A stretch of 64,000 bases of DNA. Source: Paenibacillus luteus. Lineage in GTDB: Bacteria > Bacillota > Bacilli > Paenibacillales > Paenibacillaceae. Shown piece after piece: positions 15,847 to 23,106 of the stretch; the first letter of the stretch is position 1, and each line of letters opens with the position of its first letter. The position numbers and the translations under genes are program-made. Under the pieces are notes generated by a model that saw nothing but the letters and a program-made list of their open reading frames with translations, was not told the DNA's origin and did not search any database. Location: NCBI RefSeq assembly GCF_006542765.1, contig NZ_SKCD01000027.1, positions 1 through 64,000 of the forward strand, given 5' to 3'.

Positions 15847-16122
15847 ATGGCAAAAAATGCGCTATTGGATATTAAACGCAGTTTGGAAGCTCATGTTGGC
15901 TCCAAAATCCGTCTTCGAGCGAACGGTGGCCGACGAAAGACCATCGAACGAACCGGTACGTTGGAAGAAACCTACCCTTCTGTTTTCATTGTCAAGCTGG
16001 ATGAAGAGCAACACGCTTTCAAGCGCGTTTCATACAGCTATGCGGATATACTGACTGAGTCGGTAGAAGTGACCGTATGCAATGATGAAGGTCAAGTCCG
16101 TATCGCCCATTTGCAACATTAG
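15847..16122 (+). CDS. veg: Veg protein (biofilm matrix stimulator)
   Basis: A 91-residue protein of the Veg family. MAKNALLDIKRSLEAHVGSKI and RANGGRRKTIERTGTLEETYPSVFIVKLDE are the family core. Structural work on relatives shows a KOW/SH3-like beta barrel with a helix. In B. subtilis Veg raises matrix-gene expression by acting against SinR, through an unknown route. GAAAGAGGTGG precedes ATG 15847. Two strong tandem promoters and a terminator make it a monocistronic, highly expressed gene. Confidence 0.95.
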   Translation: MAKNALLDIKRSLEAHVGSKIRLRANGGRRKTIERTGTLEETYPSVFIVKLDEEQHAFKRVSYSYADILTESVEVTVCNDEGQVRIAHLQH

Positions 16123-16148
16123 ATGATATATAGCCTAGTCAGGCATGT

Positions 16149-16177
16149 GAGCGCAGAGATTTCTGCGCTCTTTTTTT
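16149..16177 (+). terminator. terminator after veg
   Basis: GAGCGCAGA pairs with TCTGCGCTC over a 4-nt loop and runs into seven T residues. Confidence 0.9.
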
Positions 16178-16237
16178 GTTTTTGCATATATAGAGATGAA
16201 GTGGCTGCTTATGTATTTGCTCTGGCGTTCGTTTGAT

Positions 16238-16267
16238 GTATGGTCCAATACCGGTTGAAGCATACTA
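16238..16267 (+). promoter_or_regulatory. sigma-G promoter of sspF
   Basis: GTATG, 18 bp, CATACTA matches the forespore sigma-G consensus, with a perfect -10. It lies 65 nt before a small acid-soluble protein gene, the class of gene sigma-G controls. Confidence 0.75.
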
Positions 16268-16331
16268 TCTATGCAATAGTAACAGCCGTATATGCTTAAT
16301 CAATGTAAAATTGGATTCGGAGGTCATGAAG

Positions 16332-16517
16332 ATGGGACGCAGAAGACGGGGGATCATGTCAGAGCAGTTGAAATACGAGCTGGCCAAGGATCTTGGATTT
16401 TATGATACGGTGCAGCAGGAAGGCTGGGGCGGTATACGCGCGAAGGATGCTGGCAATATGGTGAAACGCGCGATACAGCTGGCGGAACAGGCTGCAGCTA
16501 AATCAAATCAGCCGTAA
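16332..16517 (+). CDS. sspF: small acid-soluble spore protein, SspF type
   Basis: A 61-residue alpha/beta-type spore protein that coats and protects DNA in dormant spores. RRRGIMSEQLKYELAKDLGFYDTVQQEGWGGIRAKDAGNMVKRAIQLAEQ has the helix-turn-helix-like core and the EGWGGIRAKDAGNMV box that GPR-type proteases and DNA contacts involve. ATG 16332 is chosen, 7 nt after GGAGGT; ATG 16326 would be 1 nt from it. Position after veg, a sigma-G promoter and a terminator of its own all fit sspF. Confidence 0.95.
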   Translation: MGRRRRGIMSEQLKYELAKDLGFYDTVQQEGWGGIRAKDAGNMVKRAIQLAEQAAAKSNQP

Positions 16518-16540
16518 TAGTCATGCCATGTTCAGTACAT

Positions 16541-16596
16541 AAAAGCTAAGAAGATGACAGCCGAAAATGATCGGTTTGTCATCTCTTAGCTTTTAT
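16541..16596 (+). terminator. terminator after sspF
   Basis: A long stem, AAAAGCTAAGA with TCTTAGCTTTT and inner GATGACA with TGTCATC, ends in TTTTATTG. Confidence 0.8.
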
Positions 16597-16653
16597 TGCG
16601 TTGGTTTGATATAATGATGCTTAAGCTTACGAACGAACGGGTGAACTTATCGG

Positions 16654-17508
16654 ATGAAAATTTATGAAAAAGCTCCTGCCAAAATTAATTTATTGCTCGA
16701 CGTACTCCGCAAGCGTGATGATGGCTACCATGAGGTGGAAATGATTATGACTATGGTTGACCTTGCCGACCGTCTTGAAATGGAAGAGCTCCCTAGAGAT
16801 ACGATTATTATTTCAAGTCAGGTTGGTTACATACCGTTAGACGAGAAGAACCTGGCATTCCAAGCGGCCAGGCTTATTAAAGAGCGTTATCATGTGAAGC
16901 AAGGCGTTTATATTCACTTGGACAAGAAAATTCCGGTCGCAGCAGGACTTGCTGGCGGCAGCAGCGATGCTGCGGCTGCGCTGAGAGGCCTTAATCGGCT
17001 TTGGAAGCTGCAGATCCCTGAGGACGAGTTGTGCACGCTTGGAGCTGAGCTAGGCTCTGATGTTCCTTTCTGTGTGACAGGAGGCACAGCTATCGCCCGC
17101 GGCCGTGGAGAGAAGCTTGAGCATATCGCCAATCCGCCTCAATGTTGGGTGGTTCTAGCGAAGCCGCCAATTAACGTATCGACGGCTGATGTGTACGGGA
17201 GATTCCGGGCAAACGAGCTCAAAGAGCATCCATCGATCTCTAATATGGTCAGCGCACTTGAGCGAGGTTCATTTACAGATATTTGTGATGGGCTTGGCAA
17301 CGTGCTGGAGAAGGTTACGCTCGACGTATACCCGGAAGTTATGCAGTTGAAGGAAAGCATGATCCGTCTAGGAGCCGACGGGGTTCTCATGTCCGGAAGC
17401 GGACCAACCGTATTCGGTCTCGTATCGAAGGAAGCCAAGCTCCCCCGCATTTATAATGGGCTCCGGGGCTTCTGTAAAGAAGTCTATGTGGTAAGAATGC
17501 TAACATAA
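16654..17508 (+). CDS. ispE: 4-diphosphocytidyl-2-C-methyl-D-erythritol kinase
   Basis: A 284-residue GHMP kinase that phosphorylates CDP-methylerythritol in the MEP isoprenoid pathway. KAPAKINLLLDVLRKRDDGYHEVE starts the protein, PVAAGLAGGSSDAAAALRGLNRLW near residue 93 is the GHMP ATP loop with the catalytic-loop Asp at DVPFC, and MSGSGPTVFGL near residue 248 is motif 3. ATG 16654. It sits after sspF and before purR, as in other Bacillales. Confidence 0.96.
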   Translation: MKIYEKAPAKINLLLDVLRKRDDGYHEVEMIMTMVDLADRLEMEELPRDTIIISSQVGYIPLDEKNLAFQAARLIKERYHVKQGVYIHLDKKIPVAAGLAGGSSDAAAALRGLNRLWKLQIPEDELCTLGAELGSDVPFCVTGGTAIARGRGEKLEHIANPPQCWVVLAKPPINVSTADVYGRFRANELKEHPSISNMVSALERGSFTDICDGLGNVLEKVTLDVYPEVMQLKESMIRLGADGVLMSGSGPTVFGLVSKEAKLPRIYNGLRGFCKEVYVVRMLT

Positions 17509-17522
17509 GACTGACGTTCTTC

Positions 17523-17573
17523 TTGATTAAATCCGTATAAAAATGTTATATTGACATTATATTATTCGGATTT
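17523..17573 (+). promoter_or_regulatory. purR promoter with two inverted PurBox-like sites
   Basis: TTGATT, 18 bp, TATATT forms the promoter. AAATCCGTATAAA (17529-17541) lies in its spacer, and ATTATTCGGATTT (17561-17573), which reads AAATCCGAATAAT on the minus strand, lies near the transcript start. The second matches the PurBox AWWWCCGAACWWT at 12 of 13 positions, the first at 10. Opposed boxes are how PurR binds, so autoregulation is likely. Confidence 0.6.
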
Positions 17574-17590
17574 AGTGGGGGGAGATGTGT

Positions 17591-18418
17591 TTGAAGAAGT
17601 TGAAACGGAGCTCGCGGTTGGTAGAAATGACCCAATACCTGTTAAGTCGACCCCACACGTTAATTTCACTTACAGCATTTGCTGATCGATATCAATCGGC
17701 AAAGTCTTCAATTAGTGAGGACCTAGCGATTATTAAAGAAGTGTTTGAGGAAGAAGGCATTGGTGAGCTTCATACACATGCGGGAGCTGCAGGCGGAGTC
17801 AAGTATACGCCCAAGATGCAAGAAACGACGGCTCTTACCATTATGACGAGCATATGCCGCCAGTTAGAGCAGCCTGAGAGGGTTCTTCCCGGCGGTTATT
17901 TGTATATAACGGATATGCTAGGACAACCGGAGCTGCTGGCGGATGTCGGCAGAATGTTTGCGACCGCGTTCGCAGATCGGAAGATCGACGTCATTATGAC
18001 GGTAGAAACGAAGGGGATACCGCTTGCGTATGCAACGGCTTCTTGTTTGAATATACCGGTAGTCATTGTACGTCGGGATAATAAAGTGACCGAGGGCTCG
18101 GCAGTAAGCATCAACTATGTGTCTGGCTCAACGAAACGCATTCAGACAATGTCATTGGCTCGCAGGGCGCTTAAGGAGCAATCGCGTGTTTTAATTATTG
18201 ACGACTTCATGAAGGCTGGCGGAACGATTCAGGGCATGATGGATTTGCTGTTTGAATTCAAGGCCACGGTAGCAGGCGTAGGCGTTTTTGTTGAATCTGG
18301 CGAAGTAGAGCTGGAGGAGCGGCTTCTTGAGGATTATGTGTCGCTTGCCAAGCTTACGGCTGTTGATATGAAGACGAAGCAAACGACCGTCGTACCGGGC
18401 AATTATTTTAAAGCATAG
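17591..18418 (+). CDS. purR: purine operon repressor PurR
   Basis: A 275-residue repressor of purine synthesis and salvage genes. Residues 1-75 form a winged helix (RSSRLVEMTQYLLSRPHTLISL, SAKSSISEDLAIIKEVFEE); the rest is a phosphoribosyltransferase fold with the PRPP-binding loop RVLIIDDFMKAGGTIQG near residue 200. PRPP binding releases PurR from DNA. TTG 17591, 7 nt after the GGGGGAG site, is preferred to ATG 17585 (1 nt), and gives MKKLKRSSRLVE as in relatives. It is followed by ridA in one operon. Confidence 0.95.
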   Translation: MKKLKRSSRLVEMTQYLLSRPHTLISLTAFADRYQSAKSSISEDLAIIKEVFEEEGIGELHTHAGAAGGVKYTPKMQETTALTIMTSICRQLEQPERVLPGGYLYITDMLGQPELLADVGRMFATAFADRKIDVIMTVETKGIPLAYATASCLNIPVVIVRRDNKVTEGSAVSINYVSGSTKRIQTMSLARRALKEQSRVLIIDDFMKAGGTIQGMMDLLFEFKATVAGVGVFVESGEVELEERLLEDYVSLAKLTAVDMKTKQTTVVPGNYFKA

Positions 18419-18469
18419 TGGGTCGTATCTGAGGCCGACCACATCTTGTTAAGAGAGGCTGGGACCATA

Positions 18470-18868
18470 ATGACAACGAAGCAGCAGCTTCAAGTAATTG
18501 CTACGGACAAAGCTCCTGCAGCAATTGGACCATATTCGCAAGCAATCAAGCTTGGAGGATTATTATTTACTTCGGGACAAATTCCGCTCGATGCGGCAGG
18601 GCAGCTTGTCGAAGGCGGTATTGAGGAGCAAACCCATCAAGTGTTTCGCAATTTGGATGCCGTGCTTGAGGCTGCTGGTGCCAGCTTTCAGGATGTTGTA
18701 AAAGCAACGGTCTTTATGAAAGACATGAATCAATTTGCGACAGTAAACGGCATCTATTCTTCTTATTTCGGAGAGCATAAACCAGCCCGTTCAGCCGTTG
18801 AGGTTGCGAGGCTGCCAAAGGATGTTCTTGTCGAAATAGAGGTCATTGCATCGACAATTGTCGAATGA
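18470..18868 (+). CDS. ridA: RidA family 2-iminobutanoate/2-iminopropanoate deaminase (YabJ)
   Basis: A 132-residue YjgF/YER057c/UK114 protein that hydrolyses reactive enamine and imine by-products of PLP enzymes. APAAIGPYSQAIKLGGLLFTSGQIPLD near residue 14 and the C-terminal KPARSAVEVARLPKDVLVEIEVIA with the substrate-binding Arg are family signatures. ATG 18470. It follows purR by 51 nt, as yabJ does in B. subtilis, where it is needed for full purine regulation. Confidence 0.95.
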   Translation: MTTKQQLQVIATDKAPAAIGPYSQAIKLGGLLFTSGQIPLDAAGQLVEGGIEEQTHQVFRNLDAVLEAAGASFQDVVKATVFMKDMNQFATVNGIYSSYFGEHKPARSAVEVARLPKDVLVEIEVIASTIVE

Positions 18869-18931
18869 AAACGAAAAAGATTCAAATACAAAAAAATATT
18901 TTAAATAGAGCATGATTTTACCAAAAATGTA

Positions 18932-18960
18932 GAAGGAATTGGCACAAAAACGTGGAAGTA
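18932..18960 (+). promoter_or_regulatory. candidate sigma-H promoter of spoVG
   Basis: GAAGGAATT, 11 bp, GTGGAAGTA fits the sigma-H pattern (RNAGGAWWW, N11-12, RNNGAATWW) with one -10 mismatch. B. subtilis spoVG is the standard sigma-H target and is repressed by AbrB, also encoded in this window. Confidence 0.55.
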
Positions 18961-18998
18961 TACACCAAGTCTCTGATAGACAAAGGTGGTGAACACAA

Positions 18999-19280
18999 GT
19001 GCAAATTACTGATGTCAGACTCCGCCGTGTAAATTCCGAAGGGCGTATGAAGGCGATCGCATCCATTACTATTGATAATGAATTCGTTGTTCACGATATT
19101 CGTGTCATCGACGGAAACAATGGTATGTTCGTTGCAATGCCAAGCAAACGTACTCCGGATGGAGAATTTCGGGATATCGCTCATCCGATCTCTTCAACCA
19201 CCCGGGAGAAAATCCAGGCTGCTGTTCTCGCTGAATATGAGCGTGCAGCAGAAGAAGTTGCGATTGAAGAAGGAGCTTAA
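18999..19280 (+). CDS. spoVG: septation/RNA-binding regulator SpoVG
   Basis: A 93-residue SpoVG protein. MQITDVRLRRVNSEGRMKAIASITIDNEFVVHDIRVIDG and FVAMPSKRTPDGEFRDIAHPI are nearly invariant in the family. SpoVG proteins bind nucleic acid and affect asymmetric septation, capsule and virulence genes in different hosts. The GTG start at 18999 follows AAAGGTGGTG. It stands between ridA and glmU as in B. subtilis, with its own sigma-H-like promoter. Confidence 0.96.
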   Translation: MQITDVRLRRVNSEGRMKAIASITIDNEFVVHDIRVIDGNNGMFVAMPSKRTPDGEFRDIAHPISSTTREKIQAAVLAEYERAAEEVAIEEGA

Positions 19281-19308
19281 CAAAGCATTTCTTGTTTTTG
19301 GGGTTGTA

Positions 19309-19345
19309 GGAAAAGAGGGCTATGGCTCTCTTTTCTTTTTTTTGA
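19309..19345 (+). terminator. terminator after spoVG
   Basis: AAAAGAGGGC and GGCTCTCTTTT pair over TAT and lead into a T-rich tail. Confidence 0.6.
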
Positions 19346-19647
19346 GCAGAGAAGCGGCCCGATTCAAAGACTGGATTAGGCGTAACGCGCTTGGAAATTA
19401 AGTCACACATTCGTATAATGGAATATAGTATAGTTAAACCGATTTGTTATGAAGTAAACTTGTTTCTTTTTTAAAAATATAGGAGAGTATATCCTTAGGT
19501 CATACATTCTCTATATTGCTCGAATGAAATGCGCCGCGCCGCCAAAGAATGGCGATAGCCGTTTCATCTTCATAAAATTAATAGTTTGCTATTAGTAGCG
19601 TGTATTGCTTAAACTATCATTCATAGTATGTTTAGGAGGTCTTGGAT

Positions 19648-21045
19648 TTGAAAGTTATGGCTATTGTGCTTGCTGCGGGACAGGGCAAGCGAATGAAGTC
19701 GAAATTATATAAAGTGCTGCATCCGGTATGCGGTAAGCCGATGGTTTCTCATGTGCTGGATGTAGTGAAGGAAGCAAAAGCGGAGCGGTCAGTGGTTATC
19801 GTTGGCTACGGCGCGGAAATGGTTAAGTCCTATTTGGGAGATGGCGCGGAATACGTCTTGCAGGAACAGCAGCTCGGTACGGGGCATGCGGTCCGTCAGG
19901 CGGAAGCTTTGCTAGGCGGCGAGGAAGGCACGACCATCGTCATTTGCGGCGATACACCACTGGTACAAGCGTCGACGATAAGCGCGATGCTTGAGCTGCA
20001 CGTAGAAAGTGGTGCGGCTGGAACCGTGCTTACAGCGGCATTTGCAGATCCTACGGGATATGGACGGGTGATTCGGAGCGCGGACGGCACGGTACAACGT
20101 ATCGTAGAGCAGAAGGATTGCTCGCCGGAAGAGGCGGCTGTAAACGAAATCAATACAGGTACGTATTGCTTCGATAACAAGAAACTATTTGCCGCGCTCG
20201 CAAACGTGACGAGCAACAATGCGCAAGGTGAATTTTATTTGACAGATGTGATAGGCCTATTCCGCGAATCTGGAGAGTCTGTTCAGGGTTATTGCACCTC
20301 TGACCTGGCTGAAGCCATTGGCGTGAATGACCGCGTTGCCCTGGCTGAAGCGGAGCGTTTCATGCGTGAACGCATAAACCGCAACCATTTGCTCGGCGGG
20401 GTCACTCTTATTGACGCTTCATCGACGTACATTGAAGCGGGAGTTCAAATCGGAGCGGATACGGTTATTTATCCTGGTACGGTATTGCGCGGTTCAACGG
20501 TAATTGGAGAAGACTGCGTGATCGGACCGCAAGCAGATATTTCGGACAGCACGATTGGAAATGGTGCATCGATTAAATATTCCGTTGTGGCGGAATCGGT
20601 TGTTGGCGATGAAAGCACAGTTGGTCCTTACGCAAATCTGCGTCCAGGCTCAAAGCTTGGCAAGGGCTGCAAAATCGGCGATTTCGTCGAGCTGAAAAAC
20701 GCTACGCTGGACGATGGAAGCAAAGTATCGCATCTGAGCTATGTTGGCGACGCTAAAGTAGGCAAGGATGTCAATATCGGCTGCGGAGCTATAACCGTCA
20801 ATTATGACGGCTACAATAAGTTTGTGACGGAGATTGGCGACAACGCCTTTGTCGGAAGCAACGTCAACTTGATCGCTCCTGTAAAAATTGGCGATGGCGC
20901 CTATGTTGTTGCAGGGTCAACCGTTACGCATGACGTGCCTGCCGGCGATCTTGCGATCGCACGTGAGCGTCAAGTGAATAAAGCAGGTTATGCGGATAAG
21001 ATTCGCGGACGGGCGAAAGCCAAAAAAGAGAAGAAGCAGCAATAG
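19648..21045 (+). CDS. glmU: bifunctional UDP-GlcNAc pyrophosphorylase / GlcN-1-P acetyltransferase
   Basis: A 465-residue enzyme that acetylates glucosamine-1-P and couples it to UTP, giving UDP-GlcNAc for peptidoglycan and teichoic acids. The N-terminal uridyltransferase shows LAAGQGKRMKSKLYKVLHPVCGKPM and ICGDTPL; residues from about 250 form the left-handed beta helix of hexapeptide repeats with ENLRPGSKLG-type and VNYDGYNK acetyl-CoA site motifs. TTG 19648 lies 7 nt after TAGGAGGT; TTG 19642 is only 1 nt away from it. In B. subtilis prs follows; here it does not. Confidence 0.95.
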   Translation: MKVMAIVLAAGQGKRMKSKLYKVLHPVCGKPMVSHVLDVVKEAKAERSVVIVGYGAEMVKSYLGDGAEYVLQEQQLGTGHAVRQAEALLGGEEGTTIVICGDTPLVQASTISAMLELHVESGAAGTVLTAAFADPTGYGRVIRSADGTVQRIVEQKDCSPEEAAVNEINTGTYCFDNKKLFAALANVTSNNAQGEFYLTDVIGLFRESGESVQGYCTSDLAEAIGVNDRVALAEAERFMRERINRNHLLGGVTLIDASSTYIEAGVQIGADTVIYPGTVLRGSTVIGEDCVIGPQADISDSTIGNGASIKYSVVAESVVGDESTVGPYANLRPGSKLGKGCKIGDFVELKNATLDDGSKVSHLSYVGDAKVGKDVNIGCGAITVNYDGYNKFVTEIGDNAFVGSNVNLIAPVKIGDGAYVVAGSTVTHDVPAGDLAIARERQVNKAGYADKIRGRAKAKKEKKQQ

Positions 21046-21067
21046 ACAATCGGCAATGATATACGAG

Positions 21068-21115
21068 AAGCAGAAGCAAATTCGAAACCATGAATTTGCT
21101 TCTGCTTTTTTTTTG
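21068..21115 (+). terminator. terminator after glmU
   Basis: A 16-bp perfect stem, AAGCAGAAGCAAATTC with GAATTTGCTTCTGCTT, ends in a long T run. Confidence 0.93.
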
Positions 21116-21179
21116 TGCTGAGTAGACTCGATCAAAAATTGATTGTTAATGTTACTTTTCAATTTTTTAATGGAGCAAA

Positions 21180-21205
21180 GTTTAACCTTTCGCCAAAGTG
21201 GGTAA
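21180..21205 (+). promoter_or_regulatory. sigma-B-type promoter of rplY (ctc)
   Basis: GTTTAA, 14 bp, GGGTAA is a perfect match to the sigma-B general-stress consensus. B. subtilis ctc is the classical sigma-B gene. Whether this organism has sigB cannot be seen here. Confidence 0.7.
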
Positions 21206-21224
21206 GTTATAGGGAATTCAAAAA

Positions 21225-21337
21225 ACGAAGTAAGTTTTGCTTCACAAAACTAGGCGTATGCTTACGAAGTAAGTTTTGCTTCACAAAACTAGGCGTATGC
21301 TTACGAAGTAAGTTTTGCTTCACAAAACTTTTAGGAG
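21225..21337 (+). repeat. three tandem 39-nt hairpin repeats in the rplY leader
   Basis: Units start at 21225, 21264 and 21303 with an exact 39-nt period. Each has ACGAAGT, a hairpin AAGTTTTG / CAAAACTT with loop CTTCA, and the linker AGGCGTATGCTT; in the last unit the linker is replaced by TTTTAGGAGGT, the ribosome site. The units are identical. Related leaders lie before yabR and yabS. Confidence 0.9.
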
Positions 21338-21346
21338 GTAATCAAT

Positions 21347-21997
21347 ATGGCGATAGCTATGAATGCGGATCAACGAACTGGTACGACGAAAGGTGAATTG
21401 CGCCAATTGCGGCTCCAAGGTAAAGTTCCCGGCGTTATCTATGGAAAACAGTTGAGTAATGCCGCACAGGTGACGGTGGACGGCAAGGAGCTGCAATCGC
21501 TGCTTCGTTCCCATCCCAATGCGGTGCTTGAAATAAATGTGCCATCACACGGAAAAACTTCGGTTATGATTTCAGAGATTCAACGTGACTCTCTAAACCG
21601 CCAAGTGCTTCACGTCGATTTCCATCAAATCAATATGAACGAAAACGTAAAAGCCAATGTCCGCATTCAGGCCGAGGGGGATTCCCAAGGCGTGAGAGAA
21701 GGCGGCGTTCTGCAAGTGGTTATGCATGAGCTGGAGGTGCAGTGCTTACCTAACAACATCCCGGATGCAGTTACGGTAGACATTTCTTCCCTAGCGGTTG
21801 GAGAGAGCGTTCTGGTGGGCGATTTGAAGCTGCCTAAGGGCGTAGAATTAAGTGCTGACCCGGAGCAAGTGGTGCTGACCATTCTTGCGCCGCAGAAGGA
21901 GCTTACGGAGGAAGAAGCGGAGGATGCTGCCGTGGAGCTTGCCGAGGCGGAGTCTCGTTCCAAAGAAGAGCAGCTTGAAGGCGTTAAGAGCCTGTAA
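21347..21997 (+). CDS. rplY: 50S ribosomal protein L25 / general stress protein Ctc
   Basis: A 216-residue long-form L25 (CTC). Residues 1-95 are the L25 domain that binds 5S rRNA (RTGTTKGELRQLRLQGKVPGVIYGK); residues 100-185 are the CTC beta domain; an acidic tail follows. In B. subtilis it is made in stress and is found on ribosomes. ATG 21347 with TTTTAGGAGGT ahead. A sigma-B-type promoter and three hairpin repeats form its leader. prs, normally upstream, is missing here. Confidence 0.95.
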   Translation: MAIAMNADQRTGTTKGELRQLRLQGKVPGVIYGKQLSNAAQVTVDGKELQSLLRSHPNAVLEINVPSHGKTSVMISEIQRDSLNRQVLHVDFHQINMNENVKANVRIQAEGDSQGVREGGVLQVVMHELEVQCLPNNIPDAVTVDISSLAVGESVLVGDLKLPKGVELSADPEQVVLTILAPQKELTEEEAEDAAVELAEAESRSKEEQLEGVKSL

Positions 21998-22022
21998 TCG
22001 GCTCGTCATATTAAATAAATCC

Positions 22023-22058
22023 CGGCGCCGTTCCTCTCAGGACGGCGCTGTTTGTTGA
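22023..22058 (+). terminator. terminator after rplY
   Basis: GGCGCCGT and ACGGCGCT pair over a loop containing TCCTCTCAGG, followed by TGTTTGTTG, a weak T tract. Confidence 0.5.
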
Positions 22059-22142
22059 TTGTGCAGCCACTGGCGACTCCAGCCGTTTACGCTTACAATA
22101 GATTATGATACATTTGACCGTAAAGAAGGAGTGGAGTAAGCC

Positions 22143-22703
22143 ATGAAGTGGATTGTTGGACTAGGAAATCCCGGCACCGCTTATCAAGGAACCCGGCATA
22201 ATGTCGGTTTTATGGTGATTGATGAGTTGGCCAAACGTTGGGGAATCAGCGTAACCCAAAGCAAATGCAAAGCTTTAATCGGGGAAGGCAATGTGCAGGG
22301 CACAAAGGTGATCTTGATTAAACCGATGACATATATGAATTTATCCGGAGAGTCCGTCCGGTCGTTTATGGATTATTTTAAAGCCGATTTGGAGGATGGG
22401 GTCATTGTCTATGATGATCTTGACACGGAGATCGGCAAGCTGAGACTGCGTTACCAAGGGAGCGCGGGCGGCCATAACGGAATCAAGTCGCTGATTCAGC
22501 ATTTGGGGACGCAGACATTCGACCGTGTTCGGATGGGGGTCTCGCGTCCACAGCCGGGCATGAATATTGCGGATTATGTTCTGTCCTCTTTTCCAAAAAG
22601 TGAAAAGGACAAGCTCGAAACCATGATCGCGGATGCATGTGACGCTATTGAGTTCAGACTAAAGGCGCCATTTGAAGAAACGATGGCAAAGTTTAACCGA
22701 TAA
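22143..22703 (+). CDS. pth: peptidyl-tRNA hydrolase
   Basis: A 186-residue enzyme that frees tRNA from peptidyl-tRNA dropped by ribosomes. MKWIVGLGNPGTAYQGTRHNVGFMVID holds the catalytic His (residue 20) and Asn, and IYDDLDTEIGKLRLRYQGSAGGHNGIKSLIQHLGTQTFDRVRMGV holds the catalytic Asp and substrate loop. Known as spoVC in B. subtilis. ATG 22143 with AAGGAGTGG ahead; rplY-pth-fin-mfd is the conserved order. Confidence 0.97.
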   Translation: MKWIVGLGNPGTAYQGTRHNVGFMVIDELAKRWGISVTQSKCKALIGEGNVQGTKVILIKPMTYMNLSGESVRSFMDYFKADLEDGVIVYDDLDTEIGKLRLRYQGSAGGHNGIKSLIQHLGTQTFDRVRMGVSRPQPGMNIADYVLSSFPKSEKDKLETMIADACDAIEFRLKAPFEETMAKFNR

Positions 22704-22766
22704 TCTGTTAGTTTATGATATTGCGGGCATACTGAAGGGTATAACGACCGTTCAGGAGGCATACAT

Positions 22767-22997
22767 ATGGCTGTAAACTATATTTGTCGGCATTGCAAAA
22801 CTTCAATGGGATCTTTACACGGGTCCGATATAACAGAGCATCAGCTTGGTTTCCATTTCTTGACCCCCGAAGAGCGCAGCGATATAATAGCGTATGACCC
22901 AAATGGAGATGTAACGGTCAAAGTGGTCTGCGATTATTGCCGAGAGGCGATTGACGCGAACCCGGAGCTCCATTTGGTAGCTAATCCTCTTCAATGA
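22767..22997 (+). CDS. fin: anti-sigma-F factor Fin (YabK)
   Basis: A 76-residue Fin protein. Two zinc-knuckle Cys pairs, YICRHC near residue 5 and CDYC near residue 54, frame the family core LGFHFLTPEERSDIIAY. In B. subtilis Fin binds sigma-F in the forespore late in engulfment and helps the change to sigma-G. ATG 22767 follows CAGGAGG. It sits between pth and mfd as in B. subtilis. GGGCATACT at 22725-22733 fits the sigma-F -10, but no clear -35 precedes it. Confidence 0.94.
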   Translation: MAVNYICRHCKTSMGSLHGSDITEHQLGFHFLTPEERSDIIAYDPNGDVTVKVVCDYCREAIDANPELHLVANPLQ

Positions 22998-23014
22998 CGG
23001 AAAGTGAATAGTAT

Positions 23015-23045
23015 GAGCCTTAGCGGACGGCTGAGGCTTATTTTC
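23015..23045 (+). terminator. terminator after fin
   Basis: AGCCTTAGC pairs with GCTGAGGCT (one G-T pair) over GGACG, followed by TATTTTC. Confidence 0.7.
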
Positions 23046-23106
23046 AATGTACAGGGAGCGATCGTATCACTCTCCGATTGTGTAAAGAAACGGGGTGTCG
23101 CAAACG

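Noticed and set aside
21225..21337. CRISPR array at the rplY leader
   Set aside because: The units are identical including the linkers, so there are no unique spacers; no cas genes are near.
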